From Zanthoxylum bungeanum (lineage: Eukaryota > Streptophyta > Magnoliopsida > Sapindales > Rutaceae), in the NCBI GenBank assembly GCA_019454045.1, contig SKCR01023430.1, positions 1 through 64,000 on the forward strand: DNA of 64,000 nucleotides, read 5' to 3'. Both the position numbers and the translations under genes were made by a program. Under the pieces are notes generated by a model. That model was not told where the DNA came from and did not search any database. It saw only the letters and a program-made list of their open reading frames with translations. Positions within the stretch are counted from its first letter, which is position 1. Each line of letters opens with the position of its first letter. This document shows positions 35,055-47,471 of this stretch, piece by piece.

Positions 35055-35755
35055 TTCCAAGATTGGCAATGGTTTGTTGGCCAAAGTCAAGATCAATGTC
35101 CATCGCAGATGTGTTTGAACCACGATGGCTTTGTTATATATCGCATGTCTTGGGCAGTTGTGACTTGTTGGCCAAAGTCAAGGTCACTTTTGTACATCGA
35201 CGTGGATTACGAAGCTTTCACACTGTCAATAGTTGTGCTTAACTGGAATCATTAAGCTTGTTGAGCCAAAGCCAAGGCTTAGTTGATTCAGAGGAAAATG
35301 TTAGGCTATATATATTGGATATATATTTGGACTTGGAGGTCCACCTACCGGATATAGAAATTGGATAGGATCTAACTGATCTTAGAGATCTACCTAGTTA
35401 AGTTTCATACAGCTTGTTGGCCAAAATCAAGGTTGTGTGTTATTTAACGGGATCCTAGACCACTAGGAAACTAGGTTTCCCGAGTACTCAACAGAGGGTT
35501 AGAGGCTCGCCGAAAAATACTGGGAGGCCAGTATTAAATTTACAATTTCGTTTAATACTTGCTAAATACGAGCTTTATTTTTCATTGTTATATATATTTA
35601 TTAGTTGGACAAATACTTTATTGTTTTTTTATTGAACAGTTGGACTATACCCTTAAGATATCATTTGTAATTGATTATATAGTTGGACTATAGTAATCAT
35701 TATATTTGACTATACCCGATATCGTTGATTGAATAGTTAGACTATTGCAATCAAG
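35055..35755 (+). other. 5' leader of Copia element H1 (partial)
   Basis: Sequence like the other Copia leaders starts abruptly inside the leader at the Athila junction; its LTR and primer site are missing. TTGGCCAA lies at 35077-35084, 35168-35175 and 35417-35424. The block at 35520-35750 with repeated AGTTGGACTAT words (unit about 40-60 bases) leads into gag and is also present in the other leaders. Confidence 0.8.
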
Positions 35756-36313
35756 ATGACAGGAAATATTAACGTTAGGGACATCATCATGGGTGATAAT
35801 GTCTTTACTGGTTCTAATTTTCCAGATTGGGATATGAATTTCAAGATTATCCTAGGAGCCGAGAAGTTGCTATATGTATTAGATAGACCTCTCGGGCCTG
35901 AGCCTGGACATCAGCGGGTTGTTGATTATGAGCTTTGGAAGACTCTCAATGATGACAACTCAACTGCTCAGTCCGTTATGCTTGCCGCACCCTTTAATTT
36001 CATCGTCAAAACAAAGGATTGGATCCCTATAACATGATGTTGAAATTGAAGGACCTTAATTGATCTAACCATAGATCACAAAAGTATGAGTTGCACAAGA
36101 AGCTCTTTCGCTCTCGCATGTCAGAGGGTACATTTGTCGAGCACTATGTGTCGCATATGATTGTTGACATCGAACTACTAGGTCAGCTGGGCATAACCTT
36201 TGAGGTTGAGACTTCCATAGATTTGATCTTACAGTCTCTGTCTAACTGCTGGGGTGGGTTCATCATGAACTACAATATCATGAACCAAGAGAAAACTCAT
36301 GGAGAGTTGATGG
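35756..36313 (+). pseudogene. Copia gag N-terminal part of element H1
   Basis: The ATG at 35756 opens a frame with INVRDIIMGDNVFTGSNFPD, DRPLGPEPGH and STAQSVMLAA. A few bases are lost at about 35990 compared with the duplicate at 40063, shifting the frame to a stop at 36035-36037. Downstream remnants read KKLFRSRMSEGTFVEHYVSH and ETSIDLILQSL (36091 onward). Gag is cut at 36313 by the composite insertion E. The rest of the same gag resumes at 48824, after one copy of the 5-bp duplication. Confidence 0.88.
36309..36313 (+). other. Target site duplication GATGG, left copy
   Basis: GATGG precedes the LTR start at 36314. The same five bases follow the LTR end at 48819-48823. Together they mark E as a single insertion event into gag of H1. 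Five bases is the usual Copia duplication length. Confidence 0.85.
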
Positions 36314-38333
36314 TGTTGGACAATTATGACCCATAGTGTCACTATTTGTACAGATCATGGTGTTGTTGTACAAATTAACTATGTGACAAGGAGATTGCAC
36401 TCTTATCATTTGTGATTAGATCACCTAGATGTATAAATGATAGGAGGTCCATATGATTAGTTCTTGGATTGAGATGATATGAGACAATATCAGTCCACGA
36501 AGGATTAATCAATAAATAATCCATAGTCATAATATTATCGAGATTGGACATCGATAATGCGGAATAGACTAGTATTACACTTGTGCGCATTGTGGGAGCA
36601 CAACGGCATAGTTCTCATATATTTAAGTATTGGATACTTATGCAAGTGTGATAGGAGGTTGTGTGTACCGAAGATACGGAAAACAACTTTGCTCTGGATA
36701 GACCCCTTGGAATTCCATTGGTAGTATGACTATATGTCTATGGAAGTCCGAAATCAGGGTATGTGTATTTGGTCTTAACCTGAGACTTGCACCGCTAATA
36801 CTTACGACAATCAATATGCTTAGGTTTTTGTCATCCAGGGCTTTAACCGGTTCTGTGTATGCCTCTGCTGGGTATATTGAGAATCGTAGTGTATTGGGTG
36901 TGATGTCAAGACGGAAGTATCACTCCAGTCATAGTGGAGATAATGTCACGTAGGATACGAAACTAATACTCTTAAGTACTGCTGTCATCGGGATGATATG
37001 ACTAATTTATGTTCATCCGATTATAGAGACTAGTTACCAGACATCCGACATGTGCTTCGTACGGGGCAGACATAATTCCAGCCCCAGGCCTAGCACGTGA
37101 CATCCGATACTGGATCGCAATACGCAATACTACGTATACTACGCCTGACATAGATTGTATATTCCAGTAAGAATATTTCTGGAGAATTGGGTAGACACGG
37201 TGTTTTGCTAGAAGCCAACCATGTCTTGTAAATCGGTAAGCATGTGGTACGAGGTACGCACATATTCAGATATTTCGATTACCGTATTTACAGCCAATAT
37301 ATCCAGGGATCTCTTGGGTCGCTTCCCAAAGATTCACCGATGACAGTTGACTTAAACTAGAATTAATCTGGGATTAATTTAGAGAGATAAAATTAATCTG
37401 GGATTAATTGAGGCTTTGTTTAATCTGGGATTAAATGTGTTCGGAAGAGAGAGAACACGATTAATTTGGAATTAATCGGTAAAAAAATTTAATAGTTAAA
37501 TTTGATTTTTCTATTTAATTTATTTGTATTGGCTAAAATTAATATATATGATATATTAATATGAATTGGATTTCATTACAAAATTAAAGTTGGACTTTAA
37601 TACGAGCGAACGGATTAATTTAGAATTAATTCGTAAACGGCATTTGTAATATATTTACGAGGCGTCGTCATTTAATTAAATTAGATTTAATTATTTAGCG
37701 ACGGAAATTCGTTTAATCGGATTAAATGAATCTGAGCCGTCATAGAATCCATTTGAATTTTGAATTCAAATGTGGGGTCCACTTCACATGTGGTAGTTGG
37801 GAGGGTAGTTGGCATTTATGCCAAGCCACCAACTTTCCAACTACCTTGGAATGGTTTTGGTGAACCCATTTACCCAACCACCTTGTTGAGGTGAAAAGCG
37901 TAAATTGGTTTTACCAAAAGACATCTCTCTTTTTCAATAGACAACACTTGACACAAAATGAAACCCTAGTTCATCCTTGTAATAGGCGTGAGCTTCCTTC
38001 TCTTTCTCTTTCATTTTGTGGCAAAATCAACAAAAGCTAGCACTTGTAGAAGTCTTCTAAGGTGATAGGGAAACCAACTCAAAGCTTGGAATCAACACAA
38101 AGGTTGGATCTTGCAGATCTTCATTCATAACTCAAAGCTTGGAATCAACAAAGGAAGGATCTTGGAAACCAACTCAAAGCTTGGAATCAACAAAGGAATG
38201 ATCTTGGAGATCTTCTTCTCAAAATTTTAAAAGCTCAAATCCATTCAATGTAAGGAATTCCACAAATTATAATGAATTTATGAACACCTTTTCTTGCTTA
38301 TTAGATCCTTGGCATGTTCTAGGAACACTAACA
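36314..38333 (+). mobile_element. 5' LTR of insertion E
   Basis: The LTR is 2,020 bp, from TGTTGGACAATT to GGAACACTAACA. The hairpin array lies at about 37360-37640. The LTR-borne frame is open with an ATG at 36726-36953. A CATATATTTAAG at about 36616-36627 is a possible TATA box, unproven. Confidence 0.9.
38078..38212 (+). repeat. Triplicated 42-53 bp segment in the E LTR
   Basis: CTCAAAGCTTGGAATCAAC starts at 38078, 38131 and 38173, each followed by AAAGG and GATCTTG. The same three copies at the same spacing (53 and 42 bases) occur at 48563, 48616 and 48658, in the right-hand partial LTR of E. Confidence 0.88.
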
Positions 38334-40062
38334 TTGGTATCAAGTGCGAATTTTAAGCTTGAAAATTTTAGGGTTCATGAGACTAAAATTTGGAGCTTTT
38401 GTGTTTTTAGCATGATTTCTTCAAATTGATGGTTTGAGCATGCTTAGATTATGTTAACTTAGAGTTGTGCATGATTAGATTTGAGATAAATTGATTGGAT
38501 CAAAATTTACAAAAATTATAGCATGGCCGAATGTCACTGTAATTGCACTGCAGTTTATTTTTTTTTATAACATCATTGGATGTGTTTAAATGCATGTTTA
38601 AATGTTGATTGTTGGTTTGATTGGATTGGAATCAAAGTCAATAATGTTTATGTTAAATTCAAAGAGCATGTTGAGCATGAAAATGATATGTTTTGCTTCA
38701 ATTTGTGTTGAGCATAAATTGATGGATTAAGCATGATTAATTAAGTTAATTGGTATTTTGGAAATATTGAGTTTAATTAATTAATCATGGCTAATACACT
38801 TTAATTAAAATAATTTTGATATTTGGAATATTATAATTATGTTAATAAGCCTTTAAATTATGAATTGGGCTAAAAGTGTGTATTTGGGCTTAATGGGCTT
38901 GGTTTGACCAAGTTTGGTTTTGGAATTTTGGATTGGATCAAATTGGGCCCAAAATCAATTCCGTAAAATTCAAATACATCACTTGGCCCTTTAAAGAATT
39001 TAATTGGGCCTAATGGGCCTAAATTAATTTGTAGGCAATAGGGTGATTCCTATTGGGCCTTGGCATTTTGGGTTTGACCCATTATGGCCAAAGCCCATGC
39101 CTTAAGAATTAATTAAAAGCCCATTGGACTTTAATTAAAATGGCATTGGATGTTATTGGGCCTTTTAGACCCATTAAGATTGGATTTGGAATCCAAGTCT
39201 TTAAGGCAAATAAATAAGTGTAAATATTTAATTTGGAATTAAATTGGAATTAGTATTGAATACAAATAAATTAGATTTAAAGTTGTAGTTCAATATAATT
39301 CAAGAATACTTACTTTGAGTATTTATTCTTAAACGAGTTGGACTCGCGCAAATCAAATCGTTGTTCGAAAATTGGATGGTCATTAATCAAAGATTAATTA
39401 ATTGGATTAGATTGATTGAATAACATGCTTTGTATGAATACATGAATGTTTTGTATGAATAATGTATATCGGATGGATATTAGAAGGGCGAGGGCAATTT
39501 TGGAATTATAATAAATTTAGAATTTATTAAATTGGACCTGCTTGTTCAGCCTTTTATCTCCTTATTCTTTGTATTTCTCTTCTGACCAATTCCCCTCAAT
39601 GTAAATGAGGTTTCTTTATTGTATTTTGTAATTGGGTAGAAGTTAGAATAGTTCTAGCCGGGGAGAAGAAATGGAGTGATTTGTTCTAGGAACAATTTGT
39701 GAGATATCCATCTGCATATCATTATTATATTTATTTACGCGTCTTATTATGTATTTAGAATGCATGTTTAAGGGTGTATGATGATGAGACCTTAACAAAG
39801 ATAAGTAATTGGTTGCCAATTACGCGAAAAACCCTCACAATATATTAAGCATTTTTCCTTCCGTTGAGTGATTCTTACTCAAGATCCAAAGTTGGCATTG
39901 GTTTATTGGCCAAAGTCAAGACCTTTGTCAATTGCGGATGTGTTTGAATCATGAGAGTTTTGTTCCATATCGGTGCCTTGCAAGTCGTGATTTGTTGGCC
40001 AAAGTCAAGATCACTTCTTGTCCATCGACATTGATTACGAAGCTTTCCATGTCAATGGGTCC
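38334..40062 (+). other. Primer site and leader of insertion E
   Basis: TTGGTATCAAGTGC (38334-38347) matches the first eight bases of the tRNA-iMet site and then diverges. The leader carries TTGGCCAA at 39906-39913 and 39995-40002 (89 apart). It breaks at 40062, before its normal end, and joins the inside of gag. Confidence 0.82.
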
Positions 40063-40531
40063 CGCCGAGAAGTTGCTATATGTATTAGATAGACCTCTCG
40101 GGCCTGAGCCTGGACATGAGCGGGTTGTTGATTATGAGCTTTGGAAGACTCTCAATGATGACAACTCAACTGCTCAGTCCGTTATGCTTGCCGCAATGAC
40201 CCTTTAATTTCATCGTCAAAACAAAGGATTGGATCCCTATAACATGATGTTGAAATTGAAGGACCTGCATTGATCTAACCATAGATCACAAAAGTATGAG
40301 TTGCATAAGAAGCTATTTCGCTCTCGCATGTTAGAGGGTACATCTGTCGAGCACTATGTGTCGCATATGATTGTTGACATCGAACAACTAGGTCAGCTGG
40401 GCATAACCTTTGAGGTTGAGACTTCCATAGATTTGATCTTACAGTCTCTGCCTGACTTACTTTGAGGTCAGGTGGGTTCATCATGAACTACAATATCATG
40501 AACCAAGAGAAAACTCATGGAGAGTTGATGG
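40063..40531 (+). pseudogene. Second copy of the H1-type gag fragment
   Basis: It is nearly identical (a few percent differences) to 35860-36313. It starts inside gag at the codons for AEKLLYVLDRPLGPEP and ends at the same GAGTTGATGG before an LTR. It keeps the bases lost at 35990, so here the frame reads LAAMTL and then a stop at 40205-40207. The start of gag is absent. It is best explained as a tandem copy of the H1 gag/LTR junction. Confidence 0.85.
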
Positions 40532-41847
40532 TGTTGGACAATTATGACCCATAGCGTCACTATTTGTACAGATCATGGTGTTGTTGTACAAATTAACTAT
40601 GTGACAATGAGATTGCACTCTTATCATTTGTGATTAGATCACCTAGATATATAAATGATATGAGGTCCCTATTATTAGTTCCTGGATTGAGATGATATGA
40701 GACAATATCAGTCCACGAAGGATTAATCATTAAATAATCCATAGTCGTAGTAATATCGAGATTGGACATCGATAATGCGGAATAGACTAGTATTACACTT
40801 GTGCGCGTTTTGGGAGCACAATGGCATAGTTCTCATATATTTAAGTATTGGATACTTATGCAAGTGTGATAGGAGGCTGTGTTTACCGATGGTACGGAAA
40901 ACAGCTTCTCTCTGGATAGACCCCTTGGAATTCCATTGGTAGTATGAATATATGTCTATGGAAGTCCGAAATCAGGGTAGGTGTATTTGGTCTTAACCTG
41001 AGACTTGCACGGCTAAAACTTGCCACAATCAATATGCTTTGGTTTTTGTCGTCCAGGGCTTTAACCGGTTCTGTGTATGCATCTGCTGGGTATATTGAGA
41101 ATCGTAGTGTATTGGGTGTGATGTCAAGACGGAAGTATCACACCAGTCATAGTGGATATGATGTCACGTAGGATACGAAACTAGTACTCTTAAGTACTGC
41201 AGTCATCGGGATGATATGACTAGGTCATGTTCATCCGATTTTAGAGACTAGTTACCAGACATCCGACATGTGCTTTGTACGGGACATACATAATTCCAGC
41301 CACAGGCCTAGAACGTGACATCCGATACTGGATCGCAATTCGCAATACTACGTATGCTATGCCAGACATAGATTGTATATTCCAGTAAGAATATTTCTGG
41401 AGAATTTGGTAGACATAGTGCTTTGCTAGAAGCCAACCATGTCTTGTAAATCGGTAAGCATGTGGTACGAGGTACGCACGTATTCAGATATTCTGATGAC
41501 CGTATTTACTGCCAACATATCCAAGGCTCTCTTGGGTCGCTTCCCAAAGATTCACCGATGACAGTTGACTTAAACTAGAATTTGGGATTAATTTAGAGAG
41601 AGAAAATTAATCTGGGATTAATTGAGGCTTTATTTAATCTGGGATTAAATGTGTTCGGAAGAGAGAGAACACGATTAATTTGGAATTAATCGGTAAAAAA
41701 ATTTAATAGTTAAATTTGATTTTTTTTATTTAATTTATTTGTATGGGCTAAAATTAATATATCGGATATATTAATATGAATTGGATTTCATTACGAAATT
41801 AAAGTTGGACTTTAATACGAGCGAACGGATTAATTTAGAATTAATTC
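40532..41847 (+). mobile_element. Truncated Copia LTR in E
   Basis: It starts TGTTGGACAATT and closely matches the LTR at 36314, including the AATAATCCATAG variant. It stops at about 41847, just after the last hairpin (AATTAATTTAGAATTAATT), where it joins a ruined gag sequence. The last ~700 bases of the LTR and the whole leader are missing. Confidence 0.85.
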
Positions 41848-44800
41848 AATATTCTAGAAGGCCAAGGCTTGGCCAAAGGCTTCTAAGAATATACAAAATG
41901 GCAAAGGCAAAATCATTATAATCTTCTAGGAAGATAAAGGACATATATCCCAAGATGTCTGCCTAAATTGTGGCAAACGGGGTCATTATAGCATGACTGC
42001 CGTATGGACAAAGCAGACATGAAGGAATTGAAGACGAGCAAGGCTCTGACTTCAAGTATGTTTGTCATAAATATGTTCACTACTAGGATTAAAATTGGAT
42101 TTTAAATACTTAGTGTGATACATAAATATGCATCGATGTGCAGAATCTGCTGTGAGCAGGATACTGACTTCAGATGAGATTAATCTGCGAATCGGAAACG
42201 GGACGACAGTCGCTGTTTCAACCATAGATACCTAAGTTTAGGAAATACCATTTGGGTGTGTACTTAAATTAGGAAACTGTTATAATGTAACTAGTTTGAC
42301 TAGAAACATTATCTCTATATCGAGTATAACTCGTTGCGAGTATACCTTTATATTTTAGAACACTAAAGTGTTTTATTTTATAAAGATGATATTAGGATAA
42401 ACACATTAGATGTGAATAACAATATTTATATTTTGAATATAAATAAATCTCAAACATATAATATGACAAACGAATAGCTCAAACTGATTTGATTAGATAA
42501 GACTTATTTGTGGCAGTGTTGTCTGGGACACAATTAAACAAGACTCGTATATCCACACTTTTGAAGAGTGGATACTAGGACGGATTTGATTCCACTCAAG
42601 TAAAGTCTACGAATCTAGTATATTAGGTACAGTACCTAAAATACCTTTTACTTGGTGAAAGTACAAGAACCACCGATCTGTTAGCCCAATTCATAGTGAA
42701 GCAAGTGGGCCCATGTCTAGCTAGGCTAGAGGTGGATATGAATGTTTTGTGACCTTACGGATGTGGCATCGCGTTATGGTTATATGTTTCTTTTGAAACA
42801 CAAATCAGAAACTTTTAGAGTTTCGACACGAAATAGACGAACAGATCGGCTAAAGTATTAAAACATCACGGTTTGACCATGATAAAAATACTTAAGCAGT
42901 AAGTTTCTCATATACTTGAAAGAGTATAGTATTCTTTCAATGAGGACTCCTCCCGGAACACGTCAGTTTGACGGTGTGTCCGAACAGAGAAACCGAATTT
43001 TGTTAGACATGATAAGGTTAATCATGAATCGCTCTGAGCTACCATTTTCCTTCAAAAGGGATAAGCATTAACAGTGCAATACTTATTTTGAATAAGGTTC
43101 CATGAAAATCTATTTGACATATTTCATATTAGATATGAACAGGAAAGAAGCTGGGCTTTCTCACTCCTGATGATTTGGGAATGCTAAGCATATGTTTGGA
43201 TGATACCAAACTAGAACCCAAATTGGATAAGTGCCTAATTGTAGGTTGTCCTAAGGAAACCAAAGTATAGTACTTATACATCTCACATGAGAACAATGTA
43301 ATTGTAGCTCACCATGCATTTTTCCTAAGAGGAATATCGATATGCAGTGGTAAGTGGGAGGATAGTAAAACTCGATGAAAATCGGAGTAATACTGCTCAA
43401 GGCACCTAGTCCTTAATGGAACACAAACAGTTCATCAAGGATGAAACTGTGCCAAAATCTTCGAATACACAAGAACCGCGTTAGTCGGAGAGAATCATAA
43501 GACAACCTGGGAGGTATGGGTTTCTGATCTCACCTCATAAAGATGTCAATCATATTGAGGAAGACGAACTGACTACATATGAGGAAGTGATACAAGGTAT
43601 CGACTCCCCATTATGGCAAAGTGCCATGAGTCCGAAATGGATTCCATGTATAACAACTATGTTTGGATACTAGTTGTTGTACAGCAAGGCATTGTGGCTA
43701 TTGGTACTATATAAGTCTTCAAGGAAGACATACATGGAAGGCAACAAACCAACGTACTAAGCTAGGCTTGTAGGGGAAAGGTATCGTTATCAATATTGTG
43801 TTGATTACAATGAAATCTTTTACCTGTTGCCACGTTAAATCCATTTGGATAATGCTTGCTGATGCTGCATGTTTCATTTATGAAATATGGCAGCTGAACC
43901 AGAAAATCGCTTTCCTAAAAAGGAAACCTTTTGGAGGATGTTTATAACATCCTGACGGTTTTGTCGTATCAAAACTAGCAAACAAGGTTTGCAGGTTATT
44001 CGATCCACGTTTGGATTGAAGCAAGCATTAGGTTCTTGGAATTATCGTTTCGATGTAATTATAATAGTTTATGATTTAATACAGAACGGGAAATTATTCT
44101 TTTGTATATAAGGAGGTTAGTGGGAGCGCACTGACATTGAATGTCTTAAATAATGATGATATGTCATTTGTTGGAAATGATATTCGCATATTACAATCGG
44201 AGAAAGCTTGGCTTTCATGAAAATTCTTCATAGAATTCTTGGGAGAAACAACCTTTATTCTAGGAATAAAGATCTATTGGGATAGATTTAAAGTTGTTAA
44301 CACTCTCTGAGAACTCGTACATTGAAAAATGTACGTGACCTGGTGTCTCATATGCTTTGAGCATATAGATTCACAAACAGGTCAATCCAAGTGATAGTCA
44401 CTGGATTGATATTAAGAACATCCGTTAGTATCTTATAGAACTAATGATGATGTCTTAAACTATGGAGAAGGAGAACATGAAGTGACTGAGATCACTGCTG
44501 TAAGTTTCTAACCGATAAAAACAACGGTACAATACAGTTTGAATAACGAAACAGTGAGCTAGAAATCTGCCAAGCAAGATTCTGTTACCGAATAAACAAC
44601 AAATGCGGGTCATTGCTGCGGCTGAGGTAACAATAGAAGCCATCTGGGTCATTAACAAATCTAATTAGATTAGATATACTTCTGTTAGCATCTGAGCTAG
44701 GCTACAGCGCAGACTAAAGAATTAATGGTCTCATCAATGATCCAGATATATACTTCAACTATTCATCTTATTAGTTCGGATCATACATCGTGGCGATGTG

Positions 44801-44923
44801 ATGATCGAATAAATTGCATCAGACGATAATCATACAAATCCGCTGACGAAAGCCTTTCCTCAGCAGTTTGAGCGAACCGTACATAGTTCAAGTGTATGAC
44901 ACTCGAGTGACTGGCTATAGGCC
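41848..44923 (+). pseudogene. Ruined Copia gag-pol region inside E
   Basis: It begins near the end of gag (AATATTCTAGAAGGCCAAGG) and runs to the end of RNase H. The zinc knuckle at about 41962-42005 keeps a His codon but shares the one-base loss. The integrase remnant at 42692-42730 has GTGAAGCAAGT and the TAG. The RT box near 44145-44165 is lost. It is slightly closer to functional sequence than int1, so it may branch earlier in the same lineage. Confidence 0.83.
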
Positions 44924-44934
44924 AAGTGGGAGAT
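44924..44934 (+). other. Polypurine tract inside E
   Basis: AAGTGGGAGAT is intact and abuts the LTR start TGTTGGACAG at 44935. Confidence 0.8.
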
Positions 44935-47471
44935 TGTTGGACAGTTATGACCCATAGCGTCACTATTTGTACAGATCATGGTGTTTTCGTACAAATTAAC
45001 TATGTGACAAAGGAAATTTCTCTCTAAACATTTATGATTAGCTCACCTAGATGTATAAATGATAGGAGGTCCCTATGATTAGTTCCTAGATTGAGATGAT
45101 ATGAGACAGTATCAGTCCTCGAAGGATTAATCATTAAATATCCCTAATCGTAGTATTATCGAGATTGGACATCGATAATGCGGAATAGACTAGTATTACA
45201 CTTGTGCGCGTTATGTGAGATCATAAAGGCATAGTTCTTATATATTTGGGTATAGGATACTCATGCAAGTGTAATAGGAGGTTGTGTTTTACCGATGGTA
45301 CAGAAAACAGCTTCGCTCTGGATAGACCCCTCGGAATTCCATTGGTAGTATGACTATTTGTCTATGGAAGTCCGAAATCATGGTAGTTGTATTTGGTCAT
45401 AACCTGAGACTTGCATCGCTAATACTTGCGACAATCGGTATGCTTTAGTTTTGGTCGTCCAGGGCTTTAACCGATTCTGTGTACGCCTCTGCTGGGTATA
45501 TTGAGAATCGTAGTGTATTGGGTGTGATGTCAAGACGGAAGTATCACTCCAGTCATAGTGGAGATGATGTCACGTAGGATACGGTACTAGTGCTCTTAAG
45601 TACTGCATTCATCAGAATATTATGACTAGGTCGTGTATATCCGATAATAGAGACTAGTTACTAGACATCCGACATGTTCTTCGTACGGGGCAGACACGAT
45701 TCCAGCCCCAGGCCTAGCACGTGACATTCGATACTGGATCGCAATACGCAATACTACGTATACTACGCCTGACATAGATTATATATTCCAGTAAGAATAT
45801 TTCAAGAGAATTGGGTAGGCACGGTGCTTTGCTAGAAGCCAACCATGTCTTGTAAATCGATAAGCACGTGGTACGAGGTACGCACGTACTCGAATAATCC
45901 GATGACCATATTTACTGCCAACATATCCAGAGATCTCTTGGGTCGCTTCCCAAAGATTCACCGATGACAGTTGATTTAATTAGAATTAATCTGGGATTAA
46001 TTAAGAGAGATATTTAATCTGGGATTAATTAAGAGAGAGAAAATTAATCTGGGATTAATTGAGGTATTATTTAATCTGGGATTAAATGTGTTCGGAAGAG
46101 AGAGAACGGGATTAATTTAGAATTAATCGGTAAAATAAATTTAATAGTTAAAGTTGATTTTTCTTTTTAATTTATTCGTATTGGCTAAAATTAATATATT
46201 GGATATATTAATATGAATTGGATTTCATTACGGAATTAAAGTCGGACTTTAATACGAACGAACGAATTAATTTAGAATTAATTCATAAACGATATTCGTA
46301 ATATATTTGCGAGGCATCGTTATTTAATTAAATTAGATTTAATTATTTAGAGATGAAAGTTCGTTTAATCGGATTAAACGGAATCGAGCCACGACAAATG
46401 TTCGTAGAGACATTTGAATTTTGAATTCAAATGTGGGGCCCACTTCACATGTGGTAGTTGGGAGGGTAGTTGGCATTTATGCCAAGCCACCCACCATCCA
46501 ACTACCTTGGAATGGTTTTGGTGAAACCATTTACCCAACTACCTTGTTTAGGTAAAAGGGTAAATTGGTTTTACCTAAAACTCTTCTCTCTCTCTTCACT
46601 TGTGTATGCATCACACAAAACACACTTGGAACACAAAACTAAACCCTAGAACCTCCAAATGGGCGTGACCTATCCTCTCCCTCTCTTTGATTTTTTTGCA
46701 ATTTCAAAGTAGCTAGCACTTGGAGAAATCAACTAAGGTGATAGGGAAACTACTTCAAGAGTGTGACCGATTTAACCAAGAATCTCTTCTCAAAATTTTA
46801 AAGCTCAAATCCGTTTATTGTAAGTATATTCCGCAACTTATTTTGAATTATGAGCACTAGGGGTGTGCATCGGTCGGTTCGGTCGGTTAATCCTTGATTT
46901 TTTAACCGTAACCGAAATTTTCGGTTAAATAAAAGTGTGACCGATTTAACCAATTTATGACACATAACCATTAACCAATTAACCATTATATTTCGGTCGG
47001 TTATGGTTAATTCGGTTATTAACAAATCCAATAAATTAAAATTTAATATTTTTTATAATTTTTAATTAGTAAAATTATATATGATGTAGGTCGGTTCTAC
47101 CGATTTTTTTGGAATATTTCAATCGGTCGAACCACTGACGCATTAAATTTTTTGGATCATTAATTCGATCACATATCCGATTCTAAAAATACAAATTCTA
47201 ACTAACATTTGATTAAATATATCTATATATATGGTTTAATTTCGGTTAATTGGTCGGTTCGGTTATACGAATCTCATAACCGTAACCAAACCGAATAACC
47301 GAAAAAGTTAAAAATTTTAACCGTAATAACCGATTTAACCGAATTAACCGAACCGTAATAAAAAATGGGTCAGAACGGTTCGGTTAATCGGTTAAAACCG
47401 ATTAATGCACACCCCTAATGAACACCTTTACATGCTTATTAGATCATTGGCATGTTCTAGGAACACTAACA
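44935..47471 (+). mobile_element. 3' LTR of the ruined copy in E, carrying a MITE
   Basis: The LTR spans 2,537 bp, of which 560 are the MITE at 46858-47417. It starts TGTTGGACAG and ends GGAACACTAACA. It lacks the triplicated segment of the outer E LTRs and differs from them in the first 200 bases, so it belongs to a different subtype. Four TTAATCTGGGATTAA-type hairpins in a row lie at about 45980-46090, one more than usual. Confidence 0.85.
46850..47425. mobile_element. hAT-type MITE with 8-bp target duplication
   Basis: The element (46858-47417, 560 bp) has perfect 12-bp terminal inverted repeats, TAGGGGTGTGCA and TGCACACCCCTA. It is flanked by ATGAGCAC and ATGAACAC (one mismatch in eight). 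An 8-bp duplication and TAGGGGTG ends fit hAT. Both arms are rich in CGGTTCGGTTA words and their complements, giving long partial pairing. No transposase frame is present. Confidence 0.9.

Noticed and set aside
34809..35123. A possible Athila-Copia fusion protein at the 35055 joint
   Set aside because: The first residues come from the antisense of the Copia leader. It is a chance open joint, not a gene fusion.
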